DNA of 37,967 bases from Chromatiales bacterium (GCA_030145425.1 JAQYVO010000111.1:1-37967); one strand, 5' to 3'; positions 1-9,793 are shown, counted from the stretch's first letter. Translations and numbers: made by a program. Notes: generated by a model not told the origin, from the letters alone.

Positions 1-2
1 GA

Positions 3-227
3 TGGGGGCACGCGGATGCCTATGCCCGTGCCAAGAAGGGCGGCGTCTACGACGGACTCACGCTGGTGTTGCATAGCCATGCCATGAAAGACAACAGCAT
101 AATCTGCAGCTATGCCGCGGGTGCCACGGAAAGCCATCTCAAGCTGGCAACAATCAGAAAGGTCGTGCCCAGAGGCACGGAATGTAACGCGATTTCTGAT
201 TTTCGTTTCGAGTGCGTCACCAGATAG
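3..227 (+). CDS. C-terminal fragment of an unrecognised protein
   Basis: An open frame enters from the left edge and runs 74 codons to a TAG stop at 225-227. The visible part begins WGHADAYARAKKGGVYDG and ends DFRFECVTR; it has three cysteines and no transmembrane segment. I do not recognise the family. It is the only forward frame that stays open from the edge, it stops just before a strong hairpin at 236-263, and it converges on the carbon-cycle cluster, all of which fit a real gene end. The start, full length and function cannot be seen. A small soluble or exported protein is possible, but this is a guess. Confidence 0.55.
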   Translation, partial: WGHADAYARAKKGGVYDGLTLVLHSHAMKDNSIICSYAAGATESHLKLATIRKVVPRGTECNAISDFRFECVTR

Positions 228-235
228 ATATCAAC

Positions 236-263
236 GATAAGGGGGAATGAATTCCCCCTTATC
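236..263. terminator. Hairpin between convergent genes, probable bidirectional terminator
   Basis: A perfect 13-base inverted repeat, GATAAGGGGGAAT (236-248) and its complement (251-263), is separated by two bases. It sits 8 bases after the stop at 227 and 7 bases from the fba stop at 271, so it would end both transcripts. Neither side has a long T-tract, so termination may be inefficient or depend on other factors. The core GAATGAATTC recurs in hairpins near 13.1 kb. Confidence 0.6.
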
Positions 264-270
264 ATATCAA

Positions 271-1323
271 TCAGCCCAGTTCGCCCTTGCCGTAGCGACC
301 AAACATCTCTTCCAGCGCGAGTGGCTTGATTCTGGAGGCGTGGCCGGCACATCCGAAAGCCTCGTATCGGGCTTTGCAGATCTCCTTCATGCCCTTGGTC
401 GACTCCTTGAGGAACTTGCGGGGATCGAAGTTGGAGCGATTGTCGTTCAGATGCCGGCGTACCGAACCGGTGGATGCCATACGCAGGTCGGTATCGATGT
501 TGACCTTGCGGACGCCGTGTTTGATGCCCTCCACGATCTCCTCGACCGGGACCCCGTAGGTCTGGCCCATGTCGCCGCCGTAGTCGTTGATGATCTTCAG
601 CCAGTCCTGGGGCACCGAAGAAGAACCGTGCATGACCAGATGTGTGTTGGGGATTCGGATATGAATCTCCTTGACCCGGTCGATGCGCAGGATGTCTCCG
701 GTGGGTTTCTTGGTGAACTTGTATGCCCCATGGGAAGTCCCGATGGCAATGGCCAGGGCATCCACCTTGGTCTGCTTGACGAAATCGGCGGCCTCATCCG
801 GATCGGTGAGCATCTGGTCCATTTCCAGTTTGCCCTCGGCACCCACGCCATCCTCTTCACCGGCCTCACCCGTCTCCAGGGACCCCAGACAGCCGAGTTC
901 ACCTTCCACGGAAACACCACCGGCATGGGCCATATCAGCCACCTTTCTGGTGACCTCGACATTGTACTCGTAGCTGGCGGGCGTCTTGGCATCCTCCATC
1001 AGGGAGCCGTCCATCATTACCGAGGAAAAGCCTGATTGTATGGAACGCAGGCACACTGCCGGAGAGGAACCATGGTCCTGGTGCATGACGATGGGTATAT
1101 GGGGATAGGCCTCGATGGCGGCGAGGATCAGGTGGCGCAGAAAGGGTTCACCCGCATAGGAGCGCGCACCAGCCGATCCCTGCATGATAACCGGGCTATC
1201 GGTTTCGTCCGCAGCCTGCATGATCGCATGCACCTGCTCCATATTGTTGACGTTGAAGGCCGGCATGCCGAATTCGTTCTCGGCGGCATAATCCAGCAGT
1301 TGACGCATTGAAATTATAGACAT
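271..1323 (-). CDS. fba: Class II fructose-bisphosphate aldolase, Calvin-cycle type
   Basis: A 350-residue class II aldolase that joins dihydroxyacetone phosphate and glyceraldehyde 3-phosphate reversibly; relatives in autotrophs also make sedoheptulose 1,7-bisphosphate. Class II features are visible: HQDHG (81-85) with the catalytic Asp and a zinc-ligand His, VEGELG (139-144), GTSHGAYK (195-202) with a second zinc His, HGSSS (232-236) with the third, and the phosphate-binding NIDTDLR (275-281). The length and the [10 protein letters not shown] insertion around 153-162 resemble the Calvin-cycle subgroup often called CbbA. The ATG at 1323 follows AGGAG at a normal distance. It is the last gene of the tkt-gap-pgk-pyk-fba cluster, 33 bases after pyk, and is probably co-transcribed. 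Assignment to the family is secure; use in carbon fixation is inferred from context. Confidence 0.97.
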   Translation of the reverse strand: MSIISMRQLLDYAAENEFGMPAFNVNNMEQVHAIMQAADETDSPVIMQGSAGARSYAGEPFLRHLILAAIEAYPHIPIVMHQDHGSSPAVCLRSIQSGFSSVMMDGSLMEDAKTPASYEYNVEVTRKVADMAHAGGVSVEGELGCLGSLETGEAGEEDGVGAEGKLEMDQMLTDPDEAADFVKQTKVDALAIAIGTSHGAYKFTKKPTGDILRIDRVKEIHIRIPNTHLVMHGSSSVPQDWLKIINDYGGDMGQTYGVPVEEIVEGIKHGVRKVNIDTDLRMASTGSVRRHLNDNRSNFDPRKFLKESTKGMKEICKARYEAFGCAGHASRIKPLALEEMFGRYGKGELG

Positions 1324-1356
1324 GACCTGTTTTCTCCTACTCTCTCGTTACTGAAC

Positions 1357-2817
1357 CTATGTGTTTTGTTCGGGTGCTTTGTAATCCCCGACCCGGACGA
1401 TTTTCATGACATTGGTGCCGCCCTCGACGCCGTTAAGATCCCCTTTGGTGATCAGTATCAGGTCGCCGTCTCGCACCAGACCCCGCTTTTTCAGTTCGAT
1501 TACTATGTCCTGATTGACTTTCAGGGCATCCCGACCGGCGGGATTGAACTCGATGGAGTAAACGCCGCGGAACAGGGTGACCCTGCGCCGGGTGGATTCA
1601 TGGGCGGTCAGTGCGTAGATGGGAATACCCGAACTGATGCGCGACATCCATTTGCATGTGGACCCGGACTCGGTCATGGCGGCAATCGCCTTAACAGCCA
1701 GATGATTGGCCGTATACATGGTGGCCATCGCAATCGACTCGTCCACACGGCCAAAAACGGAGTTCAGCCGGTGATCGGAGCGCAGCACCTCTGTCTGTTT
1801 CTCCGCCTCCCGGCAGACCCGGTTCATGGCCTCAACGGTCTTTACCGGGTAGCGGCCCATGGCCGTTTCCCCGGAAAGCATTACCGCGTCGGTACCATCC
1901 AGCACCGCATTGGCCACGTCGAACACCTCTGCCCGGGTGGGAATAGGATGTTCAATCATGGATTCCATCATCTGGGTCGCCGTGATCACCACCCTGTTTC
2001 TGGAGCGGGCCATCTTGATCAATCTTTTTTGCACGGCGGGCAATTCCGCGTCACCGATCTCGACCCCCAGGTCTCCCCGGGCGATCATGATGGCATCCGT
2101 CGCCTCTATGATCTCTTCGGCGGCGTCTACGGCGTCCGCCCGTTCTATCTTGGCCACGATGCGCGCGCGGCTGCCTGCTTCATGCAAAAGATGCCTGGCC
2201 TCGTAGACATCATCGGCGTTGCGTACGAAGGAGACAGCCAGAAAGTCAGCCTCAATAGCAGCGGCAAAAGAGATATCCGATCTGTCCTTATTGGTCAGTG
2301 CGGGAGCTGACAGTCCGCCCCCCTTCTTGTTGATGCCCTTGCCGTCGGAAAGGATACCGCCAACCACCACCCGGCAGTTGATCCGGCCTTCCTCGACCGT
2401 GTTGACCCAGAGTTCAACGGCACCGTCGGCCAACAGCAGCGCGTCACCACGGCTGACGTCAGCCGCAAGGTTAGGGAAGGTAACACCAACCCGGTTCCTG
2501 TCCCCACTTTTTGGATCGCAATGGGTATCCAGGGTGAACTCATCGTTCTCATTCAACCTGACGGGGCCATCATGGAAACGGGCGATTCTGATCTTGGGTC
2601 CCTGCAGATCCATCAGAACCCCGATGGGACGCCCCTTTTGATGAGACCGTTTGCGGATTTCTTCCACCCTCGCCCGGTGCTGCTCGTGGCTGCCGTGGGA
2701 AAGATTTAGCCGCACGACATCCACACCGGCACCAACCAGGCGATCGAGCACCTCCGGGTCGTCTGTGGCCGGACCGAGCGTCGCCACTATCTTGGTTCTT
2801 CTAAGACCTGTTAACAC
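1357..2817 (-). CDS. pyk: Pyruvate kinase
   Basis: A 486-residue cytoplasmic enzyme that transfers phosphate from phosphoenolpyruvate to ADP. Visible motifs are RRTKIVATLGPATDD near the N-terminus, NLSHG (38-42), DLQGPKIR (70-77), the catalytic-lysine segment AKIERADAVD (222-231), IARGDLG (245-251) and TATQMMESM (279-287), followed by the C-terminal regulatory domain. The frame begins at a GTG (2817-2815) encoding four residues before the conserved RRTK block. No ATG lies near it and the ribosome-binding site is weak, so the exact start is less certain than the gene. It begins 46 bases after the pgk stop and is followed closely by fba. Its place among Calvin-cycle genes is common in gammaproteobacteria, although the enzyme itself works in glycolysis. 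Confidence 0.96.
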   Translation of the reverse strand: MLTGLRRTKIVATLGPATDDPEVLDRLVGAGVDVVRLNLSHGSHEQHRARVEEIRKRSHQKGRPIGVLMDLQGPKIRIARFHDGPVRLNENDEFTLDTHCDPKSGDRNRVGVTFPNLAADVSRGDALLLADGAVELWVNTVEEGRINCRVVVGGILSDGKGINKKGGGLSAPALTNKDRSDISFAAAIEADFLAVSFVRNADDVYEARHLLHEAGSRARIVAKIERADAVDAAEEIIEATDAIMIARGDLGVEIGDAELPAVQKRLIKMARSRNRVVITATQMMESMIEHPIPTRAEVFDVANAVLDGTDAVMLSGETAMGRYPVKTVEAMNRVCREAEKQTEVLRSDHRLNSVFGRVDESIAMATMYTANHLAVKAIAAMTESGSTCKWMSRISSGIPIYALTAHESTRRRVTLFRGVYSIEFNPAGRDALKVNQDIVIELKKRGLVRDGDLILITKGDLNGVEGGTNVMKIVRVGDYKAPEQNT

Positions 2818-2863
2818 TATGCAGATACCCAGCGGCCGCGGGGGGCAGCGGACACTCTACCGG

Positions 2864-4045
2864 CTATTGCCCGGCCCGTGACTCCAGCATCGCGACGGCA
2901 GGCAGCTTCTTGCCTTCCAGAAACTCGAGAAATGCTCCGCCTGCAGTAGAGATGTAGGTGATCTTGTCATAGATATCGTATTTCTGAATCGCCGCTATTG
3001 TGTCGCCGCCGCCGGCCAGAGAAAAGCCATCTGCATTGGCAATGGCCATGGAGACTGTCTTGGTGCCTTCCCCAAACTGGTCAAACTCGAACACACCCAC
3101 GGGACCATTCCAGACGATAGTCCCCGCCTGACTGATGATGTCGGCCAACACTTTGGCACTGTCCGGACCTATATCGAAGATCATATCGTCGTCCTCAACA
3201 TCGTCGGCACTCTTAAGCACGGCAGGCTCGCCTTCGGCGAAGTTCTTGCCGCACACCACGTCTGTGGCAATCGGGATATTGGCACCGCGCCCCTTCATCT
3301 TCTCGACAAGCGCCCTTGCCGTATCCGCCAGGTCATCTTCACACAGGGACTTGCCGACATTCTTGCCGACAGCCTTGAGAAAAGTATTGGCGATGCCGCC
3401 GCCAACCACCAGTTGGTCTACCTTCTCTGACAGGGACTCGAGAACGGTCAGCTTGGTGGAGACCTTGGAGCCCCCCACGATGGCGACCATGGGGCGGGCG
3501 GGTTCCGCCAGGGCCTTGGTCAGGGCATCCAGTTCCTCGGCGAGCAGGAGACCGGCGCAGGCCGTGGGAGCAAACTTGCCGACGCCATGGGTCGATGCCT
3601 GGGCACGGTGCGAGGTACCAAACGCATCCATGACGAAAACATCACAAAGCGCCGCATACTTTTTCGCCAACTCCTCGTTGTCTTTCTTCTCCCCCTTGTT
3701 GAAGCGCACGTTCTCCAGCAGCACCACTTCCCCTGCTGCGACATCAGGTGGGCTGTCGAGGTAATCCTGAATAAGGGGAACCTTCTTACCGAGCTTGCCG
3801 GACATATCCTCGGCAATGGGCTGCATCGAGTTTTCCGCATCCGTCACACCCTCTTCCGGGCGACCTCGATGAGAGAAAACCATGACCTTCGCACCCGCCT
3901 TCATGCAGTGTTCAACAGTAGGCATGGAAGCCGTGATACGGGCATCCGATGTTACCTTGCCATCTTTAACGGGCACATTGAGGTCGGCGCGGATCAGGAC
4001 ACGTTTTCCGGACAGGTCGAGATCAGTCAGTTTGGTGAAAGACAT
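2864..4045 (-). CDS. pgk: Phosphoglycerate kinase
   Basis: A 393-residue monomeric kinase interconverting 1,3-bisphosphoglycerate and 3-phosphoglycerate with ADP/ATP. Substrate-binding motifs RADLNVP (19-25), SHRGRP (58-63), ENVRF (111-115) and DAFGTSHRA (140-148) are intact. The nucleotide side shows GGSKVS (191-196), then NGPVGVFEF and the GGGDTIAA loop near the C-terminus. Length is normal for bacterial Pgk. The ATG at 4045 is preceded by GGAG about 10 bases upstream. A repeat-rich spacer of about 210 bases separates it from gap upstream, which may uncouple expression of the two genes; downstream it runs tightly into pyk. Confidence 0.97.
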   Translation of the reverse strand: MSFTKLTDLDLSGKRVLIRADLNVPVKDGKVTSDARITASMPTVEHCMKAGAKVMVFSHRGRPEEGVTDAENSMQPIAEDMSGKLGKKVPLIQDYLDSPPDVAAGEVVLLENVRFNKGEKKDNEELAKKYAALCDVFVMDAFGTSHRAQASTHGVGKFAPTACAGLLLAEELDALTKALAEPARPMVAIVGGSKVSTKLTVLESLSEKVDQLVVGGGIANTFLKAVGKNVGKSLCEDDLADTARALVEKMKGRGANIPIATDVVCGKNFAEGEPAVLKSADDVEDDDMIFDIGPDSAKVLADIISQAGTIVWNGPVGVFEFDQFGEGTKTVSMAIANADGFSLAGGGDTIAAIQKYDIYDKITYISTAGGAFLEFLEGKKLPAVAMLESRAGQ

Positions 4046-4116
4046 GGGGACAACTCCATAAGTATTTGTTCGGAGATATTTGGCAAATTCTGGCTTTGAC
4101 GAATAGCTCTGAAAGA

Positions 4117-4236
4117 AAGGGCCGAGGGCCGAGGAAGAAAAAGATCCTTCCTAGAGCCTGGGGCCAAGGAAGAAAAAGATCTTCCCTTGGGCGTAGGGCC
4201 TAGGAAAGATCTTCTCTTCCTTGGCCCTCGGCCCTT
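4117..4236. repeat. Nested inverted and direct repeats between gap and pgk
   Basis: The 209-base spacer is built of repeated purine/pyrimidine blocks. A 22-base arm at 4117-4138 (AAGGGCCGAGGGCCGAGGAA plus GA) is complementary to 4215-4236 with one mismatch. Inside, AAGGAAGAAAAAGATCTTCC (4167-4186) nearly repeats 4131-4150, and CCAAGG/CCTTGG (4164-4169/4185-4190) forms a smaller hairpin. On the minus strand several copies of GATCTTTTTCTTCC follow GC-rich stems, so partial termination after gap is possible. It may instead be a copy of a genome-wide intergenic repeat. No open frame in it looks coding. Confidence 0.7.
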
Positions 4237-4254
4237 GGCCCTTGGCCCTACGGT

Positions 4255-5259
<1,005 letters not shown>

Positions 5260-5310
5260 TCAATTGCTCCTGTCTGTATAAGATAAAGTCAGTCCAAAAA
5301 GGTGTAGATT

Positions 5311-7317
5311 TTAGAGGACGCCGTTCACGGCGGCCACGACATTGTCCACGGTAAATCCAAACTCCTTGAAAAGTTCGCCTGCAGGCGCGGACTCGCCGAA
5401 CCGGTCTATACCCACCACTGCGCCCCCGCTGCCGACATACTTCCACCAGCCATCGGTGACCGCGGCCTCCACAGCTACACGGGCAGTCACGGCCTTTGGC
5501 AGCACTGACTCCCTGTAGGCCTCGTCCTGGGCATCAAATACGTTGGTCGAGGGCATGGACACCACACGGACGGCCTTGCTGCTCATGGATTCGGCAGCCT
5601 TGACCGCCAGTTCCACCTCGGAGCCGGTGGCGATAATGATTGCGTCCGGTGCGCCCTCACAATCCCTCAACACATATCCACCACGGGTGATTGCGGCAAT
5701 CTGGTCGTCGGTCCGGTCCATATGGGCCAGGTTCTGACGCGAGAAGATCAGTGAGCTGGGTCCATCCCTGCGTTCCACAGCGGCCTTCCAGGCTACGGCA
5801 GACTCCACCGCATCGCAGGGACGCCATACGTTCATGTTGGGAATCATGCGCAGGGTCGGAATCTGCTCGACCGGCTGGTGCGTCGGTCCGTCTTCGCCCA
5901 GACCGATGGAGTCATGGGTGTAGACAAAAATCGACGGGATACGCATCAGGGCAGCCATGCGCAGTGCGTTGCGCGCATATTCGGAGAACATCAGGAAGGT
6001 GGCGCCGTAGGGAATGAAGCCCCCGTGGAGTACGATGCCGTTCATGATCGCCGACATGCCGAACTCGCGCACACCATAATAGAGGTAGTTGCCCGAACCA
6101 TCCTCCTTGCCGACACCCTTGCTGCCCTTCCAGATGGTCAGGTTCGAGCCGGCCAGATCCGCTGACCCTCCGAGAAACTCCGGCAACAGCGGGCCGAAGC
6201 CGTTGAGTGCATTCTGGGAAGCCTTGCGCGAAGCGATGGTCTCTCCCTTTTCCACCACCGAGGCGATGAAGGCATCCGCCTCTTGGGACCAGTTGTCGGG
6301 CAATTCACCGGCCATGCGGCGTTTGAATTCGGCGGCCTCCGCAGGAAAAGCTGCGGCATAGGCATCGAAACGTGCGTTCCACCCGGCCTCGCTCTCGCCC
6401 CCCTTTTTCTTGCCGTCCCACCCGTCGTATACCTCCTGGGGTACTTCGAAAGGCCCATGATCCCAGCCGATGGTCTCGCGGGTCAGGGTGATCTCGTCTG
6501 CTCCGAGGGGAGCGCCGTGACAATCTTCCTTGCCCTGCTTGTTCGGGGAGCCCCAGCCAATGATGGTCTGGCAGCAAATGATCGAGGGCTTGTCGGTAAT
6601 GCCGCGGGTCTCTTCGATAGCGGCCTTGATGGCCTCCGGATCATGTCCGTCGACCTTTGGTATCACATGCCAGCCATAGGCCTCGAACCGCTTGGGTGTA
6701 TCGTCGAGGAACCAGGCCGGGGTATCACCGTGGCCGCGAACCTCGCCGTCAATGGAGATATTGTTGTCATCATACAGGGCGATGAGCTTGCCCAGGCCCA
6801 GCGCACCCGCCAGGGAGCAGGCTTCGTGGGAGATGCCCTCCATCAGACAGCCGTCCCCCAAAAACACGTAGGTGTGATGGTCGACGATATCGTGGCCGGG
6901 CCGGTTGAACTGACCCGCGAGCACCTTCTCGGCGATCGCCATGCCAACGCCGTTGGTGATGCCCTGACCGAGGGGACCTGTGGTGGTCTCCACGCCCTCC
7001 GCATAGCCGTACTCGGGGTGACCGGGGGTCTTGGCATGGAGCTGACGGAAGGACTTGAGGTCCTCGATGCTCATGTCATAACCGGTCAGGTGCAGCAGGG
7101 AATAAATAAGCATGGACCCGTGGCCGTTGGACAACACGAAGCGGTCCCTGTCTACCCATTTGGGGTTGGCCGGGTTGTGTCTGAGATAGTCATTCCAGAG
7201 TACCTCGGCGATATCGGCCATTCCCATGGGTGCACCCGGGTGGCCGGAGTTGGCTTTTTGAACCGCGTCCATGCTGAGTGCACGAACGGCATTTGCTAGG
7301 TTTCTACGTGAGGACAT
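5311..7317 (-). CDS. tkt: Transketolase
   Basis: A 668-residue thiamine-diphosphate enzyme moving two-carbon ketol units between sugar phosphates in the Calvin and pentose phosphate cycles. Features in order: SGHPG (24-28), [10 protein letters not shown] (110-119), the ThDP/metal motif starting GDG at 154 and closing at DDNNISIDG (183-191), the pyrimidine-domain sequence [14 protein letters not shown] in the middle third, and a C-terminal transketolase domain. I place the start at the ATG at 7317 rather than the in-frame TTG one codon earlier. GGGATGG lies just upstream. It is the first gene of the tkt-gap-pgk-pyk-fba cluster, so the cluster promoter should lie in 7318-7622. Confidence 0.97.
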   Translation of the reverse strand: MSSRRNLANAVRALSMDAVQKANSGHPGAPMGMADIAEVLWNDYLRHNPANPKWVDRDRFVLSNGHGSMLIYSLLHLTGYDMSIEDLKSFRQLHAKTPGHPEYGYAEGVETTTGPLGQGITNGVGMAIAEKVLAGQFNRPGHDIVDHHTYVFLGDGCLMEGISHEACSLAGALGLGKLIALYDDNNISIDGEVRGHGDTPAWFLDDTPKRFEAYGWHVIPKVDGHDPEAIKAAIEETRGITDKPSIICCQTIIGWGSPNKQGKEDCHGAPLGADEITLTRETIGWDHGPFEVPQEVYDGWDGKKKGGESEAGWNARFDAYAAAFPAEAAEFKRRMAGELPDNWSQEADAFIASVVEKGETIASRKASQNALNGFGPLLPEFLGGSADLAGSNLTIWKGSKGVGKEDGSGNYLYYGVREFGMSAIMNGIVLHGGFIPYGATFLMFSEYARNALRMAALMRIPSIFVYTHDSIGLGEDGPTHQPVEQIPTLRMIPNMNVWRPCDAVESAVAWKAAVERRDGPSSLIFSRQNLAHMDRTDDQIAAITRGGYVLRDCEGAPDAIIIATGSEVELAVKAAESMSSKAVRVVSMPSTNVFDAQDEAYRESVLPKAVTARVAVEAAVTDGWWKYVGSGGAVVGIDRFGESAPAGELFKEFGFTVDNVVAAVNGVL

Positions 7318-7622
7318 CAATCCATCCCTTAATTAGGTTTGTTGGAAATTGTCGGATCTGGCTGGAATCTTCGTTGTCTGGATATTAAGCGATGCTGGTT
7401 CAGTCCCGTGGGCCGAACCTGCGCTCCCCTCGGGTCGCGCGTGCCCCCCTGGGAAACAGCACTCAATTCAGCTATCGGCGTAAAATCCGGACGTAATCCC
7501 CCTGATACCTGCCTGAACCTTGCGGATGCGGGCCTATATGATACAGGCCCTTTATCAGAACAGACTAATATTTTTAACCTATAATCAATTCCCGGGCAAC
7601 CTAGACGGTTTTATGCAAGCCT
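7318..7622 (-). promoter_or_regulatory. Upstream region of the tkt cluster; includes a 21-base palindrome
   Basis: About 305 bases lie between tkt and the redoxin terminator with no convincing gene. A near-perfect 21-base palindrome at 7530-7550 has arms GGGCCTATAT and ATACAGGCCC with one wobble-compatible mismatch, about 215 bases before the tkt start. Next to it, 7561-7585 is AT-rich. This could be an operator for a transcription factor, possibly a LysR-type CbbR protein, but I cannot match a known consensus. I could not pick a confident -35/-10 pair. The promoter of the carbon cluster is expected here by position only. Confidence 0.4.
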
Positions 7623-7657
7623 AAAAAAAAGCTGTGCAACACTTTGTTGCGCCGCAC
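7623..7657 (-). terminator. Intrinsic terminator after the redoxin gene
   Basis: Read on the minus strand, GCAACA-AAG-TGTTGC forms a hairpin with imperfect flanking pairs (GTGC/GCAC), and eight T follow (7630-7623). It starts 8 bases after the redoxin stop codon and shields the tkt upstream region from read-through. Confidence 0.8.
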
Positions 7658-7664
7658 AATATTT

Positions 7665-8219
7665 CTATTCGCGCCATTTTATGGAACAGCCCATGCTGGG
7701 AATCTGCTCCCGGGGTCCCTGGCCCGTCTCGGCTACCAGTTTCATCGCCTCGTACAGATCCCTTTTAACCCCCGTCGGCGCAGTCTCCTTGCGGCTCTCG
7801 TCGAGCCGTCCCCGATACTGCAGTTCCGAATTGGCGTTGTACCCGAAAAAATCGGGGGTACAAACCGCACCATAGGCCTTGGCCACTTCCTGTGTTTTGT
7901 CCATCAGATAGGGAAAGCGATAGCCGCTCTCCTCCGCAACGGTTTTCATGTTCTCGAAAGAGTCCTCAGGATAGTCGGACGGATCGTTAGACATGATGGC
8001 GACGCTGTTGATACCCAGCGCCATCAACTCCCCCGTATCCCGCACCAGGCGCTCCTGCACCGCCTTCACATAGGGGCAATGGTTGCAGATAAACATGACC
8101 AGCAGGCCTTTTTCCCCCATACACTCCCTCAACGTCCAGGTGCGCCCATCCACGCCTGGAAGACTGAAATCGATCGCGGGCCTGCCGAAATTACAAACCG
8201 GGGTTTCCAATGAGACCAT
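7665..8219 (-). CDS. Thioredoxin-fold redoxin (peroxiredoxin-like) protein
   Basis: A 184-residue thioredoxin-fold protein of the AhpC/TSA-like redoxin group. The N-terminal part (AIDFSLPGVDGRTWTL, 15-30) is the typical beta hairpin. The redox motif is C-N-H-C in CNHCPYVK (45-52), and a later CTPDFFGY segment carries another cysteine by the cis-proline region. No signal peptide or membrane anchor is seen, so it is probably cytoplasmic. Members of this CNHCPYVK family are widespread but their substrate is not settled; thiol-disulfide exchange or peroxide reduction is inferred. The ATG at 8219 follows AAGAGG. The gene diverges from metK and is monocistronic, with its own terminator. The link to the neighbouring sulfur amino acid genes may be accidental. 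Confidence 0.85.
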   Translation of the reverse strand: MVSLETPVCNFGRPAIDFSLPGVDGRTWTLRECMGEKGLLVMFICNHCPYVKAVQERLVRDTGELMALGINSVAIMSNDPSDYPEDSFENMKTVAEESGYRFPYLMDKTQEVAKAYGAVCTPDFFGYNANSELQYRGRLDESRKETAPTGVKRDLYEAMKLVAETGQGPREQIPSMGCSIKWRE

Positions 8220-8381
8220 GGTCCATTACCTCTTGAACTGTTTAAAAAAAGTACACACAGGATAAGGCCGGGCAGTTTACCCCAAGGGTGAATCAAATTC
8301 TTCCGGTTGTTCGAGGGTCAAATGACATGCCCTGCCCCCCTGGAATCCCGGTCTTTCTCTTTCGCCGGAACATTATCCTTT

Positions 8382-8400
8382 ATAATTTTTAAAAAATTAT
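8382..8400. promoter_or_regulatory. AT-only palindrome between redoxin gene and metK
   Basis: ATAATTTTT (8382-8390) and its complement AAAAATTAT (8392-8400) make a 19-base palindrome of A and T only, 22 bases before the metK -35 box. It could act as an UP element, a regulator site, or part of the divergent redoxin promoter. No regulator can be named. Confidence 0.4.
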
Positions 8401-8421
8401 GAAACCAAGTCGCCTATTTCG

Positions 8422-8451
8422 TTGACAAAGAATATGAATTGCGCGTAGATT
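8422..8451 (+). promoter_or_regulatory. Sigma-70-type promoter for metK leader
   Basis: A perfect -35 box TTGACA (8422-8427) is followed after 18 bases by TAGATT (8446-8451) as the -10 box. Transcription would begin near 8457-8459, exactly at the 5' edge of the SAM-II aptamer, which strongly supports both calls. Confidence 0.75.
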
Positions 8452-8458
8452 GCTCGGC

Positions 8459-8517
8459 AGCGCCGATTTGAGTTCAGATTGCGGGCGCTATAAAAGTGCG
8501 GCTAAAGCGAAGAACTG
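8459..8517 (+). promoter_or_regulatory. SAM-II-type S-adenosylmethionine riboswitch aptamer
   Basis: The leader of metK matches the compact SAM-II pseudoknot. P1 is AGCGCC (8459-8464) with GGCGCT (8484-8489). The P1 loop starts GATTT, as in known SAM-II RNAs, and ends ATTGC; TTGC (8479-8482) can pair with GCGG (8498-8501). The 3' side has the conserved ATAAAAG and GCTAAAG. The closing pseudoknot helix is AGTTC (8471-8475) with GAACT (8512-8516). Bases in the helices differ from alphaproteobacterial examples as I recall them but keep pairing, which argues for a true homologue. It binds SAM and should lower metK expression. SAM-II is best known from alphaproteobacteria, so its presence in this gammaproteobacterium-like context is notable. 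No covariance-model search was run. Confidence 0.85.
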
Positions 8518-8533
8518 TAACAGTTTTTCCAGG

Positions 8534-8563
8534 CCCGTCTGAGCTCATGCCCGACGGGTTTTT
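8534..8563 (+). terminator. Intrinsic terminator inside the metK leader (attenuator)
   Basis: CCCGTC (8534-8539) pairs with GACGGG (8553-8558), followed by five T (8559-8563). It stands 30 bases before the metK start and downstream of the SAM-II aptamer, so it is the expected expression platform. CGGGC at 8482-8486, partly in the P1 3' strand, is complementary to GCCCG at 8533-8537 and could form an antiterminator when SAM is absent. Confidence 0.8.
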
Positions 8564-8592
8564 CATTTATAGACAATGGGATTCAGTAAAAC

Positions 8593-9756
8593 ATGAGTGA
8601 CTATCTATTTACCTCAGAATCGGTCTCCGAGGGTCATCCGGACAAAGTGGCCGACCAGATATCCGATGCCGTGGTCGACGCAATGCTGGCGGAAGACCCT
8701 GGTTCGCGCGTGGCCTGTGAGACCATGGTAAAGACCGGCATGGTGATCCTTGCCGGAGAAGTCACCACCCGGGGCTGGGTCGATCTGGAGTCTCTGGTGC
8801 GCAAGGTGATCTACGAAATTGGCTACAACCACTGCGACGTGGGCTTCGATGCAGAGACCTGCGCCGTCATCTCGGCCATCGGCAAGCAGTCCGGCGACAT
8901 AGCCATGGGCGTGAACGAAACCGAATCTCACGAACAGGGTGCGGGTGACCAGGGGCTCATGTTCGGGTACGCCTGCAATGAAACCGATGTCCTCATGCCC
9001 GCTCCGATCACCTACGCCCACAGGCTGGTTCAGCGACAGTCGGAGATCCGCAACAGCGGCACCCTGCCCTGGCTGCGTCCGGACGCCAAAAGTCAGCTGA
9101 CCTTTCGGTACGAGAACAACAAACCGGTGGGTATTGATGCCATCGTCCTGTCCACCCAGCATGATCCGGATATCAGCGAGAAGGCATTGCGCGAAGCGGT
9201 GATCGACGAGATCATCAAACCCGTGCTGCCGGCTGAATGGCTGGATAAGTGCAAATCTGAAAATATTCACGTCAACCCAACCGGCCGATTCGTGATCGGC
9301 GGACCCGTGGGGGACTGCGGGCTGACAGGCCGTAAGATCATCGTCGATACCTATGGCGGCATGGCCCGCCACGGTGGCGGTGCCTTCTCGGGCAAGGACC
9401 CCTCAAAGGTCGACCGGTCCGCCGCCTACGCCGCCCGCTACGTGGCCAAAAACATCATCGCCGCCGGTCTTGCGGAACGCTGCGAAATACAGGTCTCCTA
9501 CGCCATCGGTGTGGCAGAACCCACTTCCATCAGCATCGACACTTTCGGCACGGGCAAGCTGGATGACGGAAAACTCGTCAACCTGATACGGGATCACTTC
9601 GATCTGCGCCCGAAAGGATTGATCAGCATGCTCAACCTGCTGCGGCCCATCTACCGGCAAACCGCCGCCTACGGCCACTTCGGACGCACAGAGGATGACT
9701 TTACCTGGGAGAAAACTGACAAGGCAGAGATGCTCAGGGATGCCGCTGGTATCTGA
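8593..9756 (+). CDS. metK: S-adenosylmethionine synthetase (methionine adenosyltransferase)
   Basis: A 387-residue cytoplasmic enzyme making SAM from methionine and ATP, with cleavage of the triphosphate. The N-terminal signature [12 protein letters not shown] (7-18) contributes the catalytic His of GHPDK. The family signatures GAGDQG (116-121) and GGGAFSGKD (261-269) are intact, as is the metal- and phosphate-binding [11 protein letters not shown] segment that follows. Length is typical. Control appears to be by the SAM-II riboswitch and attenuator directly upstream, that is, product feedback. An SAH riboswitch and ahcY follow within 130 bases, so metK, ahcY and metF form one methyl-cycle unit. 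Confidence 0.98.
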   Translation: MSDYLFTSESVSEGHPDKVADQISDAVVDAMLAEDPGSRVACETMVKTGMVILAGEVTTRGWVDLESLVRKVIYEIGYNHCDVGFDAETCAVISAIGKQSGDIAMGVNETESHEQGAGDQGLMFGYACNETDVLMPAPITYAHRLVQRQSEIRNSGTLPWLRPDAKSQLTFRYENNKPVGIDAIVLSTQHDPDISEKALREAVIDEIIKPVLPAEWLDKCKSENIHVNPTGRFVIGGPVGDCGLTGRKIIVDTYGGMARHGGGAFSGKDPSKVDRSAAYAARYVAKNIIAAGLAERCEIQVSYAIGVAEPTSISIDTFGTGKLDDGKLVNLIRDHFDLRPKGLISMLNLLRPIYRQTAAYGHFGRTEDDFTWEKTDKAEMLRDAAGI

Positions 9757-9785
9757 TTTAAACTAGGGCCTGTTAACACTAAGAT
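9757..9785 (+). promoter_or_regulatory. Possible promoter for ahcY leader
   Basis: TTTAAA (9757-9762) and TAAGAT (9780-9785) are spaced by 17 bases, each matching sigma-70 hexamers at four of six positions. Transcription would start near 9792, just before the SAH aptamer at 9794. The match is modest; read-through from metK is an alternative. Confidence 0.45.
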
Positions 9786-9793
9786 CAAATCCA

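Noticed and set aside
247-1035. Long forward open frame opposite fba
   Set aside because: It is the antisense shadow of a well-supported aldolase gene; high GC codon bias opens the opposite frame. It also begins inside the terminator hairpin.
2807-2819. CCTGTTAACACTA shared between the pyk start and the metK-ahcY spacer (9769-9781)
   Set aside because: A rough estimate gives about ten chance repeats of this length in a window of 38 kb. It could be part of a known repeat, but two copies do not show that.
7339-7584. Small forward open frame of 81 codons upstream of tkt
   Set aside because: No ribosome-binding site, no recognisable sequence, and it lies across the expected tkt promoter and the palindrome.
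7561-7585. LysR/CbbR-type binding site in the AT-rich stretch upstream of tkt
   Set aside because: A T-N11-A pattern can be drawn, but such patterns are common in AT-rich DNA and no paired site is clear.
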